Position numbers and translations under genes: made by a program
Shown: positions 34,243-47,829 of the stretch, one piece after another
Numbering within the stretch: position 1 is the stretch's first letter
Layout of the letters: each line of letters starts with the position of its first letter
Notes under the pieces: model-generated
Told to the model about the DNA's origin: nothing
The model's database searches: none
Seen by the model: only the letters and a program-made list of their open reading frames with translations
Source: Epiperipatus broadwayi
Taxonomy: Eukaryota > Onychophora > Udeonychophora > Euonychophora > Peripatidae
Direction of reading: 5' to 3'
Assembly (NCBI GenBank): GCA_028023455.1
Contig: JAQFVV010000502.1
Span: forward strand, 372,001 to 436,000
DNA length: 64,000 nt

Positions 34243-37200
34243 CTAAGAACCAGTCCATGTGGATAGGTAGATTTCTTTGGGTGCAAGAAGCTTATCTTTT
34301 TTTCGAATAGAATTAAATGTATTTTTAATAAATAGTTGTAAATCCAATGGAGAATTTGTTGTAACTATATGGCATCTAAGTAACCATATTACATGGTTAA
34401 TAAATATGCATCTTCTGATATTGCAGAAATTACCCATTTTAATATTATGAATGATATCAAAGAGTTCTTGATTGTGATTATTGAAATAATTTTGAATTAT
34501 ATATTTTGCTTCTCTTAGTCCCGAGCAAGAAACAAGAATATGATCAAATGTTTCACTATCTTTTTTACACAAAATACCTAATGAATCAATCCTTTTCGAT
34601 CCTCTATTTGAAACAAGGAAATCGTTGGTAGGAAGTGAAGATAGATTTATTTTAATGATAAAATCAATATATTTAGGCATTAAATACAATTTTCTCATTT
34701 TATTAAAAAGATTGATATTAGTCACTTCAAGATAACTACGAGGGCATATCAGCTGAGGATTTATCATTTTAAACGTGTCCCAATATGTGTGCTTATTATT
34801 AAAAAGGATTTCATTTAAATCCATTTGTTTATCAATAAGTGAGATGAGAAGTTGTAGCCAATTTTTTTTTTAATATTCGGGGGAGGCGTATCTGTGGGAA
34901 TGATTGTGTCAATAATGTTTTGGTAATTAAATTCAATCTTGATGTAGTACAATAAATTAATTATATTTTTAATTAATAATGTATTAATTGAATGTAAACC
35001 TAGGCCATTAAGTATTTTTGGATTTTGCATTTTACGTATACTGATACAGACCACTTTTTTTTTTCCAAAGGAGGCCAGAGCACAATGAGTTAATTTGCGA
35101 AGTAAATTTTTTAGTAGGGTTTAAAATCGGTAAATAATAATTAATTCTGCTGAAAACAAGAGAATTTAGTAAGAGAACTTTATCATATAAAGATAAGTAA
35201 ATGCTTTTTAGAGAATCTATTTTTTTTTGTTGATATAATCAGTTTGTCTTGTAACATTTTCCTCATTTTGTTTGGTGAAAGGTACAGTGGTATACCTAAA
35301 AAAGGTTGAGGTTTTGATGAGAAACATGCAGGGACTTTTCTCCTGAATGAAGTTTCTAAACTGCAGACTTCTCTAGATTAAAATTTAATTTGTATTCCGA
35401 TGAAAACTTTTTAAAGATTTTTTCAAGTTCTGGTAGGTGTTTAGCTGATGGCAGCATTACAACAATATCATCCATAATTTCTTTGTTTAGAAAAGGAACA
35501 AAAACTCCAGGAAGTTTTGTTTCCATTTCTATGAGAAGGGGGTTATTATAAGTAATGAATAAAAGTGCACTCAAGAGTGAGCCCTGAGGAATAGAAATTG
35601 ATGGTTTAAAGCCAGGTGCAATTCTACCATTGAGTGTAATGAAAATTTCTCTATTAAATAGAAGATTATCATAGTAAGATAGATGGAAGACATTTCATAT
35701 TGTTGTAGTGTTTTCATTAATATTTCAATTCTTACTGAATCAAATGCTGCTATAATATCTAGTTGTACAGCTATTGGCTTTGATTTTCTCTTAATTCTAA
35801 TGTATTCTGTTAAAATTTTAAAAAGGCAAATTGCATGCATTGTGGATGAACCTTTCTTTGCATATTGAGTAGAAGAAATATTATCTAAAATCTTTTGTTG
35901 AATCTTGTCTTTAATCAGCCCTTCTATGATCTTAATAAGAAGAGGAGTCATAGAGATAGGTCTTATATTTGATGTAATAGAGGGAAGACCTTTCTTTTTT
36001 AAAAAAGGCACCAATGAAATAGGGTAGAGGCCAGGTATGTCTTGACAACTTGAGGCTATGATGTCAATGACACCTTTTATAATTGGAACAGTAAAGTGAG
36101 CCAAATGTGATAGTACAAATTTTGGGAGGCCATGAGAGCCAGGATGTGTTTTTTCAGGAAGTGAATTTAATTTGTTTAAAATTAATTGCTCAGTTATTTA
36201 TTGTTGAATATGGTTCTAATTTGATTGCCGGATGTTGTACGAAGTTTATTGAAGAAGAAATTCCTAATAATCATTAGCATTGAAGAACCAACATAGTTGG
36301 CTCCATTGTCTAAAATGGATAAAAGTGTAATAAGTTTTGGTTTTGATCCTAATGCCCAACGAATATAACTTTTAGTCCAGGCATGTCTACTGGCTAGAAA
36401 AACTTTAGATCTCTTAATAGAAATATTTTCAGCTAGTGCCCTTTGTAATTCTTTATATTTAATTTTAATTTGAAGTGTTTTATTAATATTAAGTGTCGTA
36501 GAGGGCATTGAATTCATTATGGCAGACAGAGAATCTATTTCTTTTAGCATTTTACATGGTCCATTTTGTTTTCTACAAAAATAATTGGTTATGGCTCTTA
36601 GAATTTCAGTAAAAGTAAACCAGTCATCAATCAGTGGCCGAGATAGAATATTTGCCTTGTGAAAATAAATGTAGGCCTCAGAAAAGACAGCCTTGGGAGT
36701 TGTAAATTTATTAATTAGTCTTGATGTTCTTGGAAGACCATCAATAATATTAATTGGCCCATTTATCCAAAGCAAAATTTTTAAAGCTAGGTGATCAGAG
36801 AAAAAAACATGTTTTAGAGATGTTTCAATCTTGAAATGAATGTCAGGAGAGTAATAAATCAAATCTATAATTGAAGAATACTGTTTTGTGTAGAAAGAAT
36901 AAGCATTATTATTAAAGAAACTTGAGCTGACATGAGACCATAATTAATTAAATGTAAATATTTTCTGTCAAATGTGTGATAAGGAAGATTAAAATGGCCC
37001 AATAGAATAGTTGATGCTGAACTATGATAAAGAGCCAAGTTAATTATATTTATTACTTTATAAATTGTATTACTATTATTTTGTAAGATAGAGATATATT
37101 ACATTTAGATTTGTCTGACCAAATACAAAATTAACTATTATAACATTTGAATCTAAATGGATAATATTAAAGGTTGTAAATTTAGAGATGCGATTTACTA

Positions 37201-37420
37201 TGAATGCAACTCCTCCTGATGGAGAATTTGCTATGGAGAATTTAAATAGACCTAGTGAAGATAAAATTTCTGATATTTTGCAGTTGCTGTTTATATGTAA
37301 TTTATTTTCTGCAAAGAAAATAATATCTGGTGTTTCTTTTAAGAAAAAATCTTTTATAGCATAGACACGTTGTAAAGAGTTTAATCCTCTTACATTTATA
37401 CCTATTATTTTAATTTTCAT
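34243..37420 (-). pseudogene. LINE-A ORF2: endonuclease and reverse transcriptase
   Basis: The start MKIKIIGINVRGL (37420) leads the APE-type endonuclease, with FFAENKLHI and, after a stop, LLGHFNLPYHTFDRK, where the family has GDFN: the Asp is His here (codon at 36994-36996). FSDHLALK (near 36790) ends the nuclease. Reverse transcriptase shows NIRPISMTPLL, motif A QLDIIAAFDSV, motif B PQGSLLSALLF and motif C IMDDIVV (35467-35475). A frameshift lies between A and B near 35571. The C terminus has LCKKDSETFDHILVSC and ends at 34243. Endonuclease would nick target DNA and the polymerase would copy the RNA there; this copy cannot. Confidence 0.85.
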
Positions 37421-37739
37421 TGAGTATTGATTAAAACTAGAATTTTAAAATATAAATTAAATTTGATTAGGCATCAATGGAAAAAATGAAAGAATCATTC
37501 CAATATATCAAATCCAACTAAGGGTGAGAATTGGAAATCACTCTCTTTGTCTTCTACCACTTCAGGTGTTAATAAATTAAGATGTGACCCTGAATTTGTA
37601 GGAGTGATATATGCAATCACATTATTTATTGTACTTAATGATGTATTAGACTTCTCTATTTGCATTAGATTATCTAATTCATTTTCATATTCTTGATTTT
37701 TTTTAATTTTCTTTTTCTTTTTGTTAGGATGTTTTAGTA

Positions 37740-39915
37740 ATAGAATTTAAGTCATTATCAGAGCCACAAAGTGTGCTTGAACTATTAGAAGAATCATTTG
37801 TTATTATTTCAGTAGTTTTATCTAAATTTGTAATTAAATTTCTTTCTTTTTTTCGTTTATTTAATCTTGGTAAACTTTTATTTAAATGAGAATTAATTAA
37901 TTGTTCAGAAGTATTAAGAAAACATTGATCTTCTATTTATTTTTTATTTTTTTCTATTTCTTCATGAAGAATCCCTGTAATCTCTTGTGATTTGAGTTGT
38001 TGATTTCTTTCTAATTGGCTACTTTGCCTATTTTGAATATTAATAATTGAAGAAGAATTATGAGAAAAAGAATTTCTATGATGATCAATGTTTGATGCAA
38101 AACAGGAATCTTCCCGTTGTTTGATTTGATAATCCAAAACTGGGCAATGGTGAAACTTAGACGATTTAATATTACATCTTTGGCAAAAACTTTTCGGACA
38201 GTCTTTAATTAGATGGTCTCTTGATTTGCATATATAGCACTGTGATGGAACTCCTTGAAAACTTATTACTAAGTTAGTCTTTGCAACCGTATGAAATGAT
38301 GGGATGTCTAAAGCAGTGATATTTTCTTTAAGGGCTAAATTAAATGAGGCTATGTTCGAAAGCACATGGGAAGGAGCTCCCTTCTCATTTAAAAAAAACT
38401 CTGAAGTTATGCCATAAATGTTTAGTATTTTTTGAAGATCATGTGAATCAAATCCTGGATAGCAATTTCTTATAATACCTTTTAGGGATCTTTTTATATT
38501 TAAATCAACTTTACATAACCATAAATCTCCAAGCATTCTGTAAGTATTTATAAAAGCTGTTTTGTATGTAATAGAAGCAAATTCTAAAATAAGATATCTT
38601 TTGTTTTGATGATGATACACTTTATTTATATAATTCCAATGTTTATTTAAACTAAGAGTGTTATATAATAAATCTATAGGGAAGAGTAAAGCTTTAATGT
38701 CATTGTTAGTTGCTGAGATAATTAATGTGTTCTCCTTTTGATATACTTTGAAAGAGTCTAAAAGTGCTTGAGGAATAGATAAATTAAATTTTTTATTGAT
38801 TTTATTAAAATCGACCCATGAGGGAGTAAAAGAATTATCTGCATTTTTTGTGTTAATAATTGATACTTTTGTGCGATCAAAATGAGTTTGCTCTATTTCT
38901 TCATCATCATCTTCAAGGTCTAGAGAGAGAAGTGAGTTTTGTGAAGAATGATGTGAGATAGTACAATTGTTTGTTGGTATTTTAGTTTTAACCTTCTGAG
39001 CATAGCTCATTTTGTTTTCATTAATTTCTTTATTATCATTTTCATGTAATATTGAGTAATGATAACTATTGTCTTTATTTATATTCTTGCAAACTTCAAC
39101 AGTTTTATTTTGTTTAGCTTTATCCACAGTCTTATGTTCTTTATCATTAACCCTGGTATCAATCAAATTGCTAATTTCATTTGAAGAATCATCACTATCT
39201 TCTATGCAATTTTTTTTAAAGTTTGAATTGTTAGTTTTATTATATAACTCAAAACTAAACTTTTTATCATTCAAAATATTAGGAGATGAAATTAGAGTAT
39301 TGTTATTTTATTTCCAATAGACTCTTGATTATAAATACCCACATAATCATGTAAGTTTTGATTTTTCAATTTTGGATTATTTTCTTTTACATTTTCTGAA
39401 GCAGAGCTTAAGTCAAATTTATCAACATTTGTTGGCAATTCAATACCATTTTCATTATTTATCTTTTGAACTTCCGAAGTTTTAAAATTTGATATTTGTT
39501 TAGAAATGATATTAGTGTTAGAAAAAATTTTATGTAGTAGTACTTTTTTTGACTTTTTTGTAATTTGCTGATTTGAACTTTTAATAGAATGAATTGAAGC
39601 ATTTGCTACAATAAATTTTTTTTGTTCTAAATTTCCATTTCCATTGTTATCTGAATTATAATAACGTTCTAATTTAGAATTAGGTTTAACAATGCTTTCT
39701 TTCAATATTATTTTTGAATTATTTGTTTCATTTTCATTTTCAAAAGAAGTTTCACAGGAAATTTTAATAGATTTCTTTTTTATATCTTTTGTTGACATTG
39801 TTTTTGATGTTTTAAACTCATTTTGCATAGGAACATTTTTGTCATCCATTACTAAGGAATCATGTTTAACTTTTTCATTTGAATTTTCTTCAGAATGACT
39901 CTGAATTTTACTCAT
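37740..39915 (-). pseudogene. LINE-A ORF1: CCHC nucleic-acid-binding protein
   Basis: It starts MSKIQSHSEENSNEK (39915). A long Ser/Asn/Lys-rich disordered region of about 350 residues comes first, broken by a frameshift at about 39274-39300. The conserved domain includes WVDFNKINKKFNLSIPQALL, and the zinc knuckles CYICKSRDHLIKDCPKSFC and CQRCNIKSSKFHHC lie near 38110-38250. A stop at 37937 ends the main frame, although similarity seems to run on to about 37740. ORF1 proteins coat the element RNA. Only the frameshift and late stops stand in the way of a full product. Confidence 0.8.
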
Positions 39916-39930
39916 TTGCTTCTCAACAGA

Positions 39931-40355
39931 CTAAAAGATTTAAGTCTTACCTTTCAAATTAGAACACACAATTCTTCCTTCACACACTACTACTCTTAAA
40001 AAAAAATAATAAAATCAGTCTAAATATCAAACAGCTGTATCAAAAGCTGTTTAATAGTTTAACATATAATTGCTATTTCGTGCAATGTGTAAATTAAAAC
40101 ATTTATAAATAAAGAAAACAAATATTTATAAAAACTAAAATTAAACAAATGAATTACAATTAATTCATCATTAAAGATAATATGCAAATTATTATTATAG
40201 TTATTTAGTTTTTTAATAGATTTTACTTTTTCTAGTTGTTAATAAAGGCCTAATGATCCCACTTAAGCAAGAATTTTTTAAAACACAAAAGAGAAAAAAG
40301 TTATTACTGTGAACTGCAAAATCTTAAATTTGTTATCCCCGAGTCAACATTATGA
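39931..40355. other. no recognisable feature
   Basis: AT-rich flank upstream of the LINE 5' end (it may contain some of its 5' UTR). Nothing else seen. Confidence 0.35.
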
Positions 40356-40356
40356 A

Positions 40357-40442
40357 GAGTTGGTGGTCTAGTGGTTAGCATAGCTGCCTTTCAAGCAGCT
40401 GGCCCAGGTTCACTTCCCAGTCAATGCATTTGACATATGAAA
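40357..40442 (+). mobile_element. tRNA-derived SINE (tRNA-Glu-like head)
   Basis: The A box TGGTCTAGTGG (40364-40374) is perfect. The anticodon arm GCTGC-CTTTCAA-GCAGC would carry UUC (Glu), and the B box is GGTTCACTTCC (two changes). The T and acceptor stems no longer pair well, so it is not a functional tRNA gene. It ends with TGACATATGAAAA, the same tail as the SINE at 53256-53365, which shows a common family. RNA polymerase III would transcribe the parent element. Confidence 0.65.
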
Positions 40443-40456
40443 ATATATATATATAT

Positions 40457-41455
40457 TGTACCGGTAAAAATCACCATGCTTAATCACACACAGTAATCCG
40501 AATTCAAACCCAATCCACGTCTAGGAATAAATTCCAAAATGCAAACTAAATTCAAACCCAAACCCTGGCATGACCCACCGATGACAACATTACAACGGTA
40601 CGGGGTTTTCCCTTTACTAGCTCATCGAAAAACACAGACTAAATTACCTACAATCAGCTATTTCATAGATACCTTATAGTCGGGATATTGGTACGGCTAA
40701 TAATTTAATGTATATATTTAAGTTGTCGATACAGACAGCAGGTGATTGACTAGATTTCGAGAGTAATAATGCAAGAGAGACAAATTAGGTTAGATAATTT
40801 TTTAATAAATTATTGAAAGCCAGTAATATTATTTACAGGTACGTAAAACCCTATGTATTTTACAATAAATTGCGCTAGTCATCATAATCGGTTTGTACTG
40901 ATTAACAAACTCATGCCAATATTTATGTGTTTAAATGGTTGTACAGGTTGATATGAGAATCAGAGTAATTGGAGCACTTAAAATATTTAACCACTAGTTT
41001 ATATTAGTTGTTTTATTTTAATAGATTCAAACCATTGGATACGGCTAAAGGGAGGCGGGTCTTATAAAAATATAATATATAATACTGTGTACGTGGTTGC
41101 GGTTGGTACTACAAATAATAACTTGCGGTGCTTGATGGAATACCTTGTACTTTGCAGCTTACCAAGTAGATCCGGGACACTACAACCAGGTCTTTTCAAC
41201 CCGTGATCAGAGTTACTGGAGAAGATTTTTTTCTCCATACATATAAAACGCCAACTGCGAAGGTAAAGGCTCCACAGGGGAGGTGTTCGGAGTGGATTTT
41301 AAAACAAAATTATATAAACGTTTATCTATCCAAATGTTCACGCAACAGCCGATATAACTATTCAATAAAAACACAAACCAAACGATCGCAAAGTAACAAT
41401 TAATTAATTTCACTCTGAAACCCATAACTCCCCGGTTATTCGGAAGGTAATAACA
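40457..41455. other. GC-richer island, promoter- or LTR-like
   Basis: About 1 kb from TGTACCGG to AATAACA has clearly more G+C than the rest. It has TG...CA ends and contains a CCAAT/GC-box/TATA module. It may be a solo LTR or the 5' end of a host gene. A donor-like AAG/GTAAAG follows at about 41262. No long ORF and no target duplication were found. Confidence 0.35.
41032..41070 (+). promoter_or_regulatory. core promoter-like module (CCAAT, GC box, TATA)
   Basis: CCATTGG (inverted CCAAT, 41032-41038), GGAGGCGGG (41051-41059) and TATAAAAA (41063-41070) stand in the usual order and spacing of an RNA polymerase II promoter. Transcription would start near 41095. Confidence 0.4.
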
Positions 41456-43825
41456 GATAAAATATTCACTATTATTCTTATCCGATATATATAAAAAATA
41501 TATAAAATTTTAGACTATTTTAAGTATTTGAGTTTGGGATAGTTAAAATATTGAGTAAAAAAAATAAAATATTTGAATATTTCTCAACTAATAAATAAAT
41601 AATTTTAGTTGTAAGAAAATTACTTTTAAAATAATATATAAATATTATGGATAAACTTTACTGATTTAATTAGAGTTGAGAAATATTATTATTGTGTTTT
41701 GTTTGTAATAAGTATATAAAATATAAATTATTAAATGTTATTATTAGGCAAAATATTAATAATTATCATCTCAAGACTAGAAAAAATATTAGAAGAAATT
41801 TACTGAAGGTTTTATAAATTTTAAATAAAAGAAATTTAATAATTAATTATTAAAGATTAATATAAAATTATTACTAGAGGAATTAAAATTATAAAAATTA
41901 ATTCTTTTTTGTTTTTTTTTGTATATGTATGAAGAAGAGTATTTTGAATTTTTAGAATGGATGGTTATTTAAATGTTGGAATTTGGAAGACTGGAAGAGA
42001 AAACATTAAAATAGGTAGAAAGATTTAAATTGGAACAGGATCAGTTCTTGACTTACATCATTATTGAGTTTATAACTTTTAATAACGTTGAAGTGATTTT
42101 TAAACTACTTTGTGTAGTTGAGAGATCTAAAGATAAATTAGAGTGTTATATTATATTTAAGATTATTTTCTGTATTTTTGTTTTATCCTTTTTGATTTTT
42201 GACTAAATATCTAATTTTGACTATACAATAGATTTGTTTTTGATAAGATTACGTCTCATTTATTGTTGGTTTTCATTTATTTTTAAATTTAATAATGATT
42301 CTAAATTGAAAAAATTAATGAATTGTGAATAAAAAATATAAATTCATTATCTTAATTTATCAATAAAATTAATTATTCTATACATTTTGTAATAAGATTT
42401 TGATTAAAAATATGATATAAGGAATGTGATTTTGATAGATTTTTAAATGACTTTGTATAATTTGCAAAATTAAAATTTAAAGAAAATATACAAATTGAAA
42501 CTTTTAAATTGAGCTAATATAAATCCACAAAAAAAATATTATTTATATGATTTTGAATTTATATCATATCTTTACATTAAATTCTTTTAAACAAACAAAA
42601 ATAAATAACTTAAAATTTATGTGGTGGGAATAGAAAAGTCTCATTGCGGGAAATAGTAGTTTAGAATTACGTTCTTAAATGACAACCATGAAACTAAGAT
42701 CGATTCTTCGATCTGTCTGTTTCAATATATTCATGGTTCGTTACTAATGTATACAATTAAGCACGTGCTGAAGTATAGAGAGCAAAAATATCTATATACA
42801 TAAATAAGTTTCTTAATAATGAATATCACCTTAGCATTGCTAATATTATTACTTTTAGGGATTGAAAATAAGTTTTTCTAATTATTAGAAATGGAAAATT
42901 TTTTTAATTAGCATTAGAAGTATGTTAGATGTTGGTTAATACATATACATAGAAGAATAATGTTATTAGCACTTATGTAGAAGAGATAAAATAATGGATT
43001 TACTATATAACTTTATGATAATATAAGCTACCATTTTTAGTTTAAATTAAGTCTTTAAGAGATGTCATTGAATAACTAATTTGTTATTCATTCAAAAATG
43101 TCTACATTACTCAGTTATTAAATCAAAAGATTCATAAGGTTATAAGATATGTGTAACAACAATTTTCCAACTGTAAATTTCAGAGTCATTGATTGTCTCC
43201 CTAAATTATTAAAATGCGTTTCTATGTTTATATAACAATTTTGATTTTTCTAGCTATATGCATAAAAATTCTAACATTAATATTTTTTCATTACTATCTT
43301 TTCAGTTTTGAAGTTCCTGAAAGTAAAAATTCAATAATAGGGACAGAATTTACTAGATTAGTGATCTAACATTGTGATTTTTCATGAGAAGATACAATCA
43401 ATAATAAATCATTTTGCAACTAGATTTTGGACAGGAGACTCAACTTCAGAAACATTACATGTTTAGCATTATTTAACATCCTTATGCAAACTATGGAAAT
43501 GAGACTTCAAAAAGACATTATCAAAGTGGCCTATCTAACAAAATCTATCTTGGATTACCATTTTAGAAAATTAGTCATTAATGAAATACACATCATTATA
43601 TTGAAATTATATTAATGGGGTAAAGCAGACACTAGTAACAGTAAATACGATAAACATTTTTAATTTTTGTTTTGGCTATATTTTTCTTGATGAAAACTTT
43701 TCAAGAGCTGAAAAGAGACAGAACTTGTAGTTGAAAGGTTGACAAGATGTAAAATTGATATTACTATCAGCAAAACTCAATTTTTTTAGAAAAGCAAATC
43801 ATCCAGTGAAATAAGTTTACAGAGC
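41456..43825. other. no gene; very AT-rich spacer
   Basis: No convincing ORF, RNA gene or repeat; long A/T runs only. Confidence 0.4.
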
Positions 43826-43829
43826 TCAA

Positions 43830-44140
43830 TCTTTGGTGAAATATAACCTTGCATCTTTTATTCTTGAAATTTCTATATTATTAATTGAAGGCCATGAATT
43901 GTATGAGCAAATTGTTTCTATTTTATCAGACTTTATGCTCCAATATTAAATTCAAAAAGTTCAGATAAAAAATATTTGTATTCCTTTCTTGGACAGAACT
44001 GAACCTTATATGAAATCTAACTTGATATCTTTTATTCTTGAAATTTCTACTTTATTAATTAAACGCTATGAATGGCATAAGCAAATCAGAATTTATGGTC
44101 CAATATTATACTCGGAAATTTCAGAGAAAGAATTAGCTTG
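43830..44140. repeat. diverged tandem duplication, about 175-bp period
   Basis: ATCTTTTATTCTTGAAATTT, CTATGAAT/CCATGAAT, AAGCAAAT/GAGCAAAT and TCCAATATTA recur once in order (about 43838 and 44012). The function is unknown; stops interrupt all frames. Confidence 0.65.
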
Positions 44141-44829
44141 GAATATTTGATGCATAGGTTAGTAGAAAAGGTAAAAATCATTCAAAGTTATATAGTAATT
44201 AGGCTGCTAACATAAATGGCCCAATATTATTGAATTTTAGCATAACACATGGATTGACAATCACAAAAACTTTGTTTAAACATAAAAAGTCACTGTAAAG
44301 TGATTTAGATACTTCTACCCATAATGTAATTTTATTATAATTAAGACTCAGAATGCAAAGAGGTTAAAAGTTCAGCTCACTAACAGGTACTGATTGGTGG
44401 GTCGATCATCAACCAGCGTTCAAATGCTAAAATTATAACTATATTAAAAATAGATCTATTTCCATCATATTCATATAAACTTTGATGGTTTTAAAACACA
44501 TACTGCAATTGTTAAATTGAATTTTGAAAACTAATATGTCACTGAAGCATAAAATTATCTTAAAGAACTGTTATAGATACAAACAAATTCATTCTTGAGT
44601 TCATCAAGAATCATGTTTCTGAGCATGATTCTGTTAATAGTGATTGATTAAAAACAATTTGACTGTATAATAAATTGAATGAGGAACATTGAAAAATATA
44701 CATAATTATAAAACTGAATATTTGTAAATACTGTAAATAAATAAAATTTTATCCACTTAGGAGTGCTTTTTATTATCTCAGTAATCTATGCCCACTAAAG
44801 CTTTGAAATGCTAACTTTTTCACAATTCC
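44141..44829. other. no recognisable feature
   Basis: AT-rich. A short GC-richer piece near 44365-44430 (GGGTCGATCATCAACC, GTTCAAATGC) hints at a tRNA-like box but is too weak to call. Confidence 0.35.
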
Positions 44830-45735
<906 letters not shown>

Positions 45736-45739
45736 ATGT

Positions 45740-46440
45740 ATTTCCTTTGGTTAGTTTGTTATATATTAATATTTTGATATATATATATATATATAGTGCC
45801 AAGGCCAAATTGGCACATATATATAAAATAATTTTGTTCTAAAAAAAAAAAAATTTAAATAATCTTTCATAAAAGAAAAACGTATTTAAATGTTGAAGAG
45901 TGTATTACAGTTTGTTTTCCAAAAGATATGAGTCAAATAGTTTTCTATCATTAGTTTTGAAATAAAAGTTAAAATTGATTCATTAAAAGAGGGGAGGGGA
46001 GTATTGGTTAGAAAAGTTAAACTAAAGGTTTTATAAAAAGGAAGTAAAGAGTTTATTATTATTAGTTGAAATACAATTTAAAAGCTTTAAAAAAATATAT
46101 AAATCTCTTCATTTAAATTAAAGAAGAAAAATAATCTTAAAACTATTTTTGATTTTAGAATAGTAAAATATATATGTGTGTGCGAATGTAAATAAATGTA
46201 AGCTGTTAATAAGAGATATAATAAATGCGTGTTAAAATCGTATTGAAAAACACATGAAAATAAATCTTGAAATGAAAGTTAAAAAAGAAATTATATTTGG
46301 AAAACACAGTGATGGCTATTAAGTTAAGTAAAGATTTTAAAAAACCACACCAGTGGTGGGCCACTAATTAAATATATAAAAACAATACATTTACGAAAGC
46401 TACTGCTAATTAAACAATTGTCAAAAACACATTGTCATAG
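45740..46440. other. no gene; small hairpin
   Basis: A palindromic GTGCCAA/TTGGCAC at 45797-45817 between TA runs is the only structure. The rest is AT-rich spacer. Confidence 0.35.
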
Positions 46441-46449
46441 GATTAATTA

Positions 46450-46518
46450 CCAATGGAATTCGACAACAGATATTTGCCAGAGGATATTACACGGATAACA
46501 TGTCACAGGTATAAATAG
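46450..46518 (+). promoter_or_regulatory. core promoter-like module (CCAAT, TATA)
   Basis: CCAATGG (46450-46456) and GGTATAAATAG (46508-46518) precede about 370 bp of less AT-rich sequence that ends in a donor-like CTAG/GTAAAC near 46892. It may be a first exon of a plus-strand gene without a long ORF, that is, a 5' UTR. Confidence 0.35.
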
Positions 46519-47433
46519 ACTCTTTTTTTTATCGGACAATTAATTGAGAGAGTTTTTTCAGTCTAGTTTGCAGTGACAGTCTTGTTCCAGTTCAGACAAC
46601 AGTGCTATTTTTATTATGTATACAGAAACAAAAATTCATTGTTGAGCAGCTTTTGGAAATATATGCTTGTGCTTCAGCCTTTTTAGTCCAACAAGATCAT
46701 CAAAACCTGCCTGTAAAATAATGTCTGCATAAAAACTCAGAAATCCTCCGTCAAATGTTCAACTGTCTTCAAGAATAAAACCAATGGATTTACATAAAAT
46801 CTCTTCATTAAACATCCAAATCTAACCAGTTAGATATACTCTATCAGAAGCAGCCAACAACAAGCAATATCCATGCTCCTAAAATCCTAGGTAAACATTT
46901 AATTATTATCATTTATACATAGTAGCCACCACTATAATTCGTCAATCCTACCGAGTAAAGTAATTTGAACTCTTACGCATGCATAAAATGAACTATTGAT
47001 GTGCGTGTGTGGGAATGTGAGATAATTTAACGATGTCACATATTATTTATGCTTTTCACCTGTAACAATAATATAAATATGTCGTTACATTAATTTAAAA
47101 TAAAAACTTAAAAGTTCGCAAATAAAAGTAAAAAAAACTAAACGCTAAAATTAAAATGTTTGTTAAACGTATATACATTCGCACAGATGCCAAACTTTAA
47201 AAATATTTTTTTTAAAAAAAAAAAACAAATAAATAAGTATTTGAACGTACTTTTTTATAAAAAAAAAAAAGTATAAGATTTAAAAATAAAAACAGGTATT
47301 AATTAATTCTTGTAATCTGTAAATGGAAATGATTGTTTGTAAATTGTTTGAAAAGCAAGCTAGCTTTGGGCTCTTGTATAATTAAAATGATCTGATGAAA
47401 TATAGATAAGAAAATAAAAAGAAATTAGCTTGA

Positions 47434-47526
47434 CCAATGGAAGCACCAAGCCTCAGCCCGGACCCGAACGAAAATTTGGATTAGTGACGTCTTTGTTCAT
47501 TCAATCTGGAGATTTACTATAAAAAG
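47434..47526 (+). promoter_or_regulatory. core promoter-like module (CCAAT, CRE-like, TATA)
   Basis: CCAATGG (47434-47440), GTGACGTC (47484-47491, cAMP-response-type site) and CTATAAAAAG (47517-47526) are well spaced. The next 250 bp is again richer in GC. The same CCAATGG is found at 46450 and inverted at 41032. The two modules within 1 kb could be alternative promoters of one gene. Confidence 0.4.
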
Positions 47527-47829
47527 AGAAATATAGTTCCAGCGTTGTGTGTTTGAGAGTTGTGGTAGGATGCACATACCACACTCTCTATTTAAAAAAG
47601 AAAAAGGAAAAGACTGTGATACCTTGAACCAGCTATTGCCATCTCCAGAACATTATCTTCCAATGGAGGCGTCACGGGAATTAAAAACAGGAACCTGGAC
47701 TCTTCTACCATAAGCTATATGAAATGAACAATTATTAAAATCAATTAAGAACTTTCATCAAGTTTTATAAATTGATAAACAAGCCAACTTAAATGTTAAA
47801 AACGGACTCCTATCTGACTTTTGTAAGTT

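Larger units (their letters stand above)
34130..39930 (-). mobile_element. LINE family A, near full-length, dead
   Basis: This two-ORF non-LTR retrotransposon is read from 39930 to 34130: ORF1 with zinc knuckles, then ORF2 with endonuclease, reverse transcriptase and a C-terminal Cys/His segment, then a short 3' UTR with AATAAA (34143-34148 region, minus strand) and a T/A tail. Organisation is that of the I/Jockey-type superfamilies; an exact clade cannot be given by eye. Frameshifts, stops and a changed endonuclease residue mean it is inactive. A second, older partial copy lies at 1-2010. Confidence 0.85.

Noticed and set aside
41203-41403. 66-codon ORF after the promoter-like module
   Set aside because: No domain, overlapped by an ORF on the other strand, and a splice donor cuts through it.
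47390-47430. CTGATGA at 47392 as a hammerhead
   Set aside because: No pairing stem II and no closing stem I.
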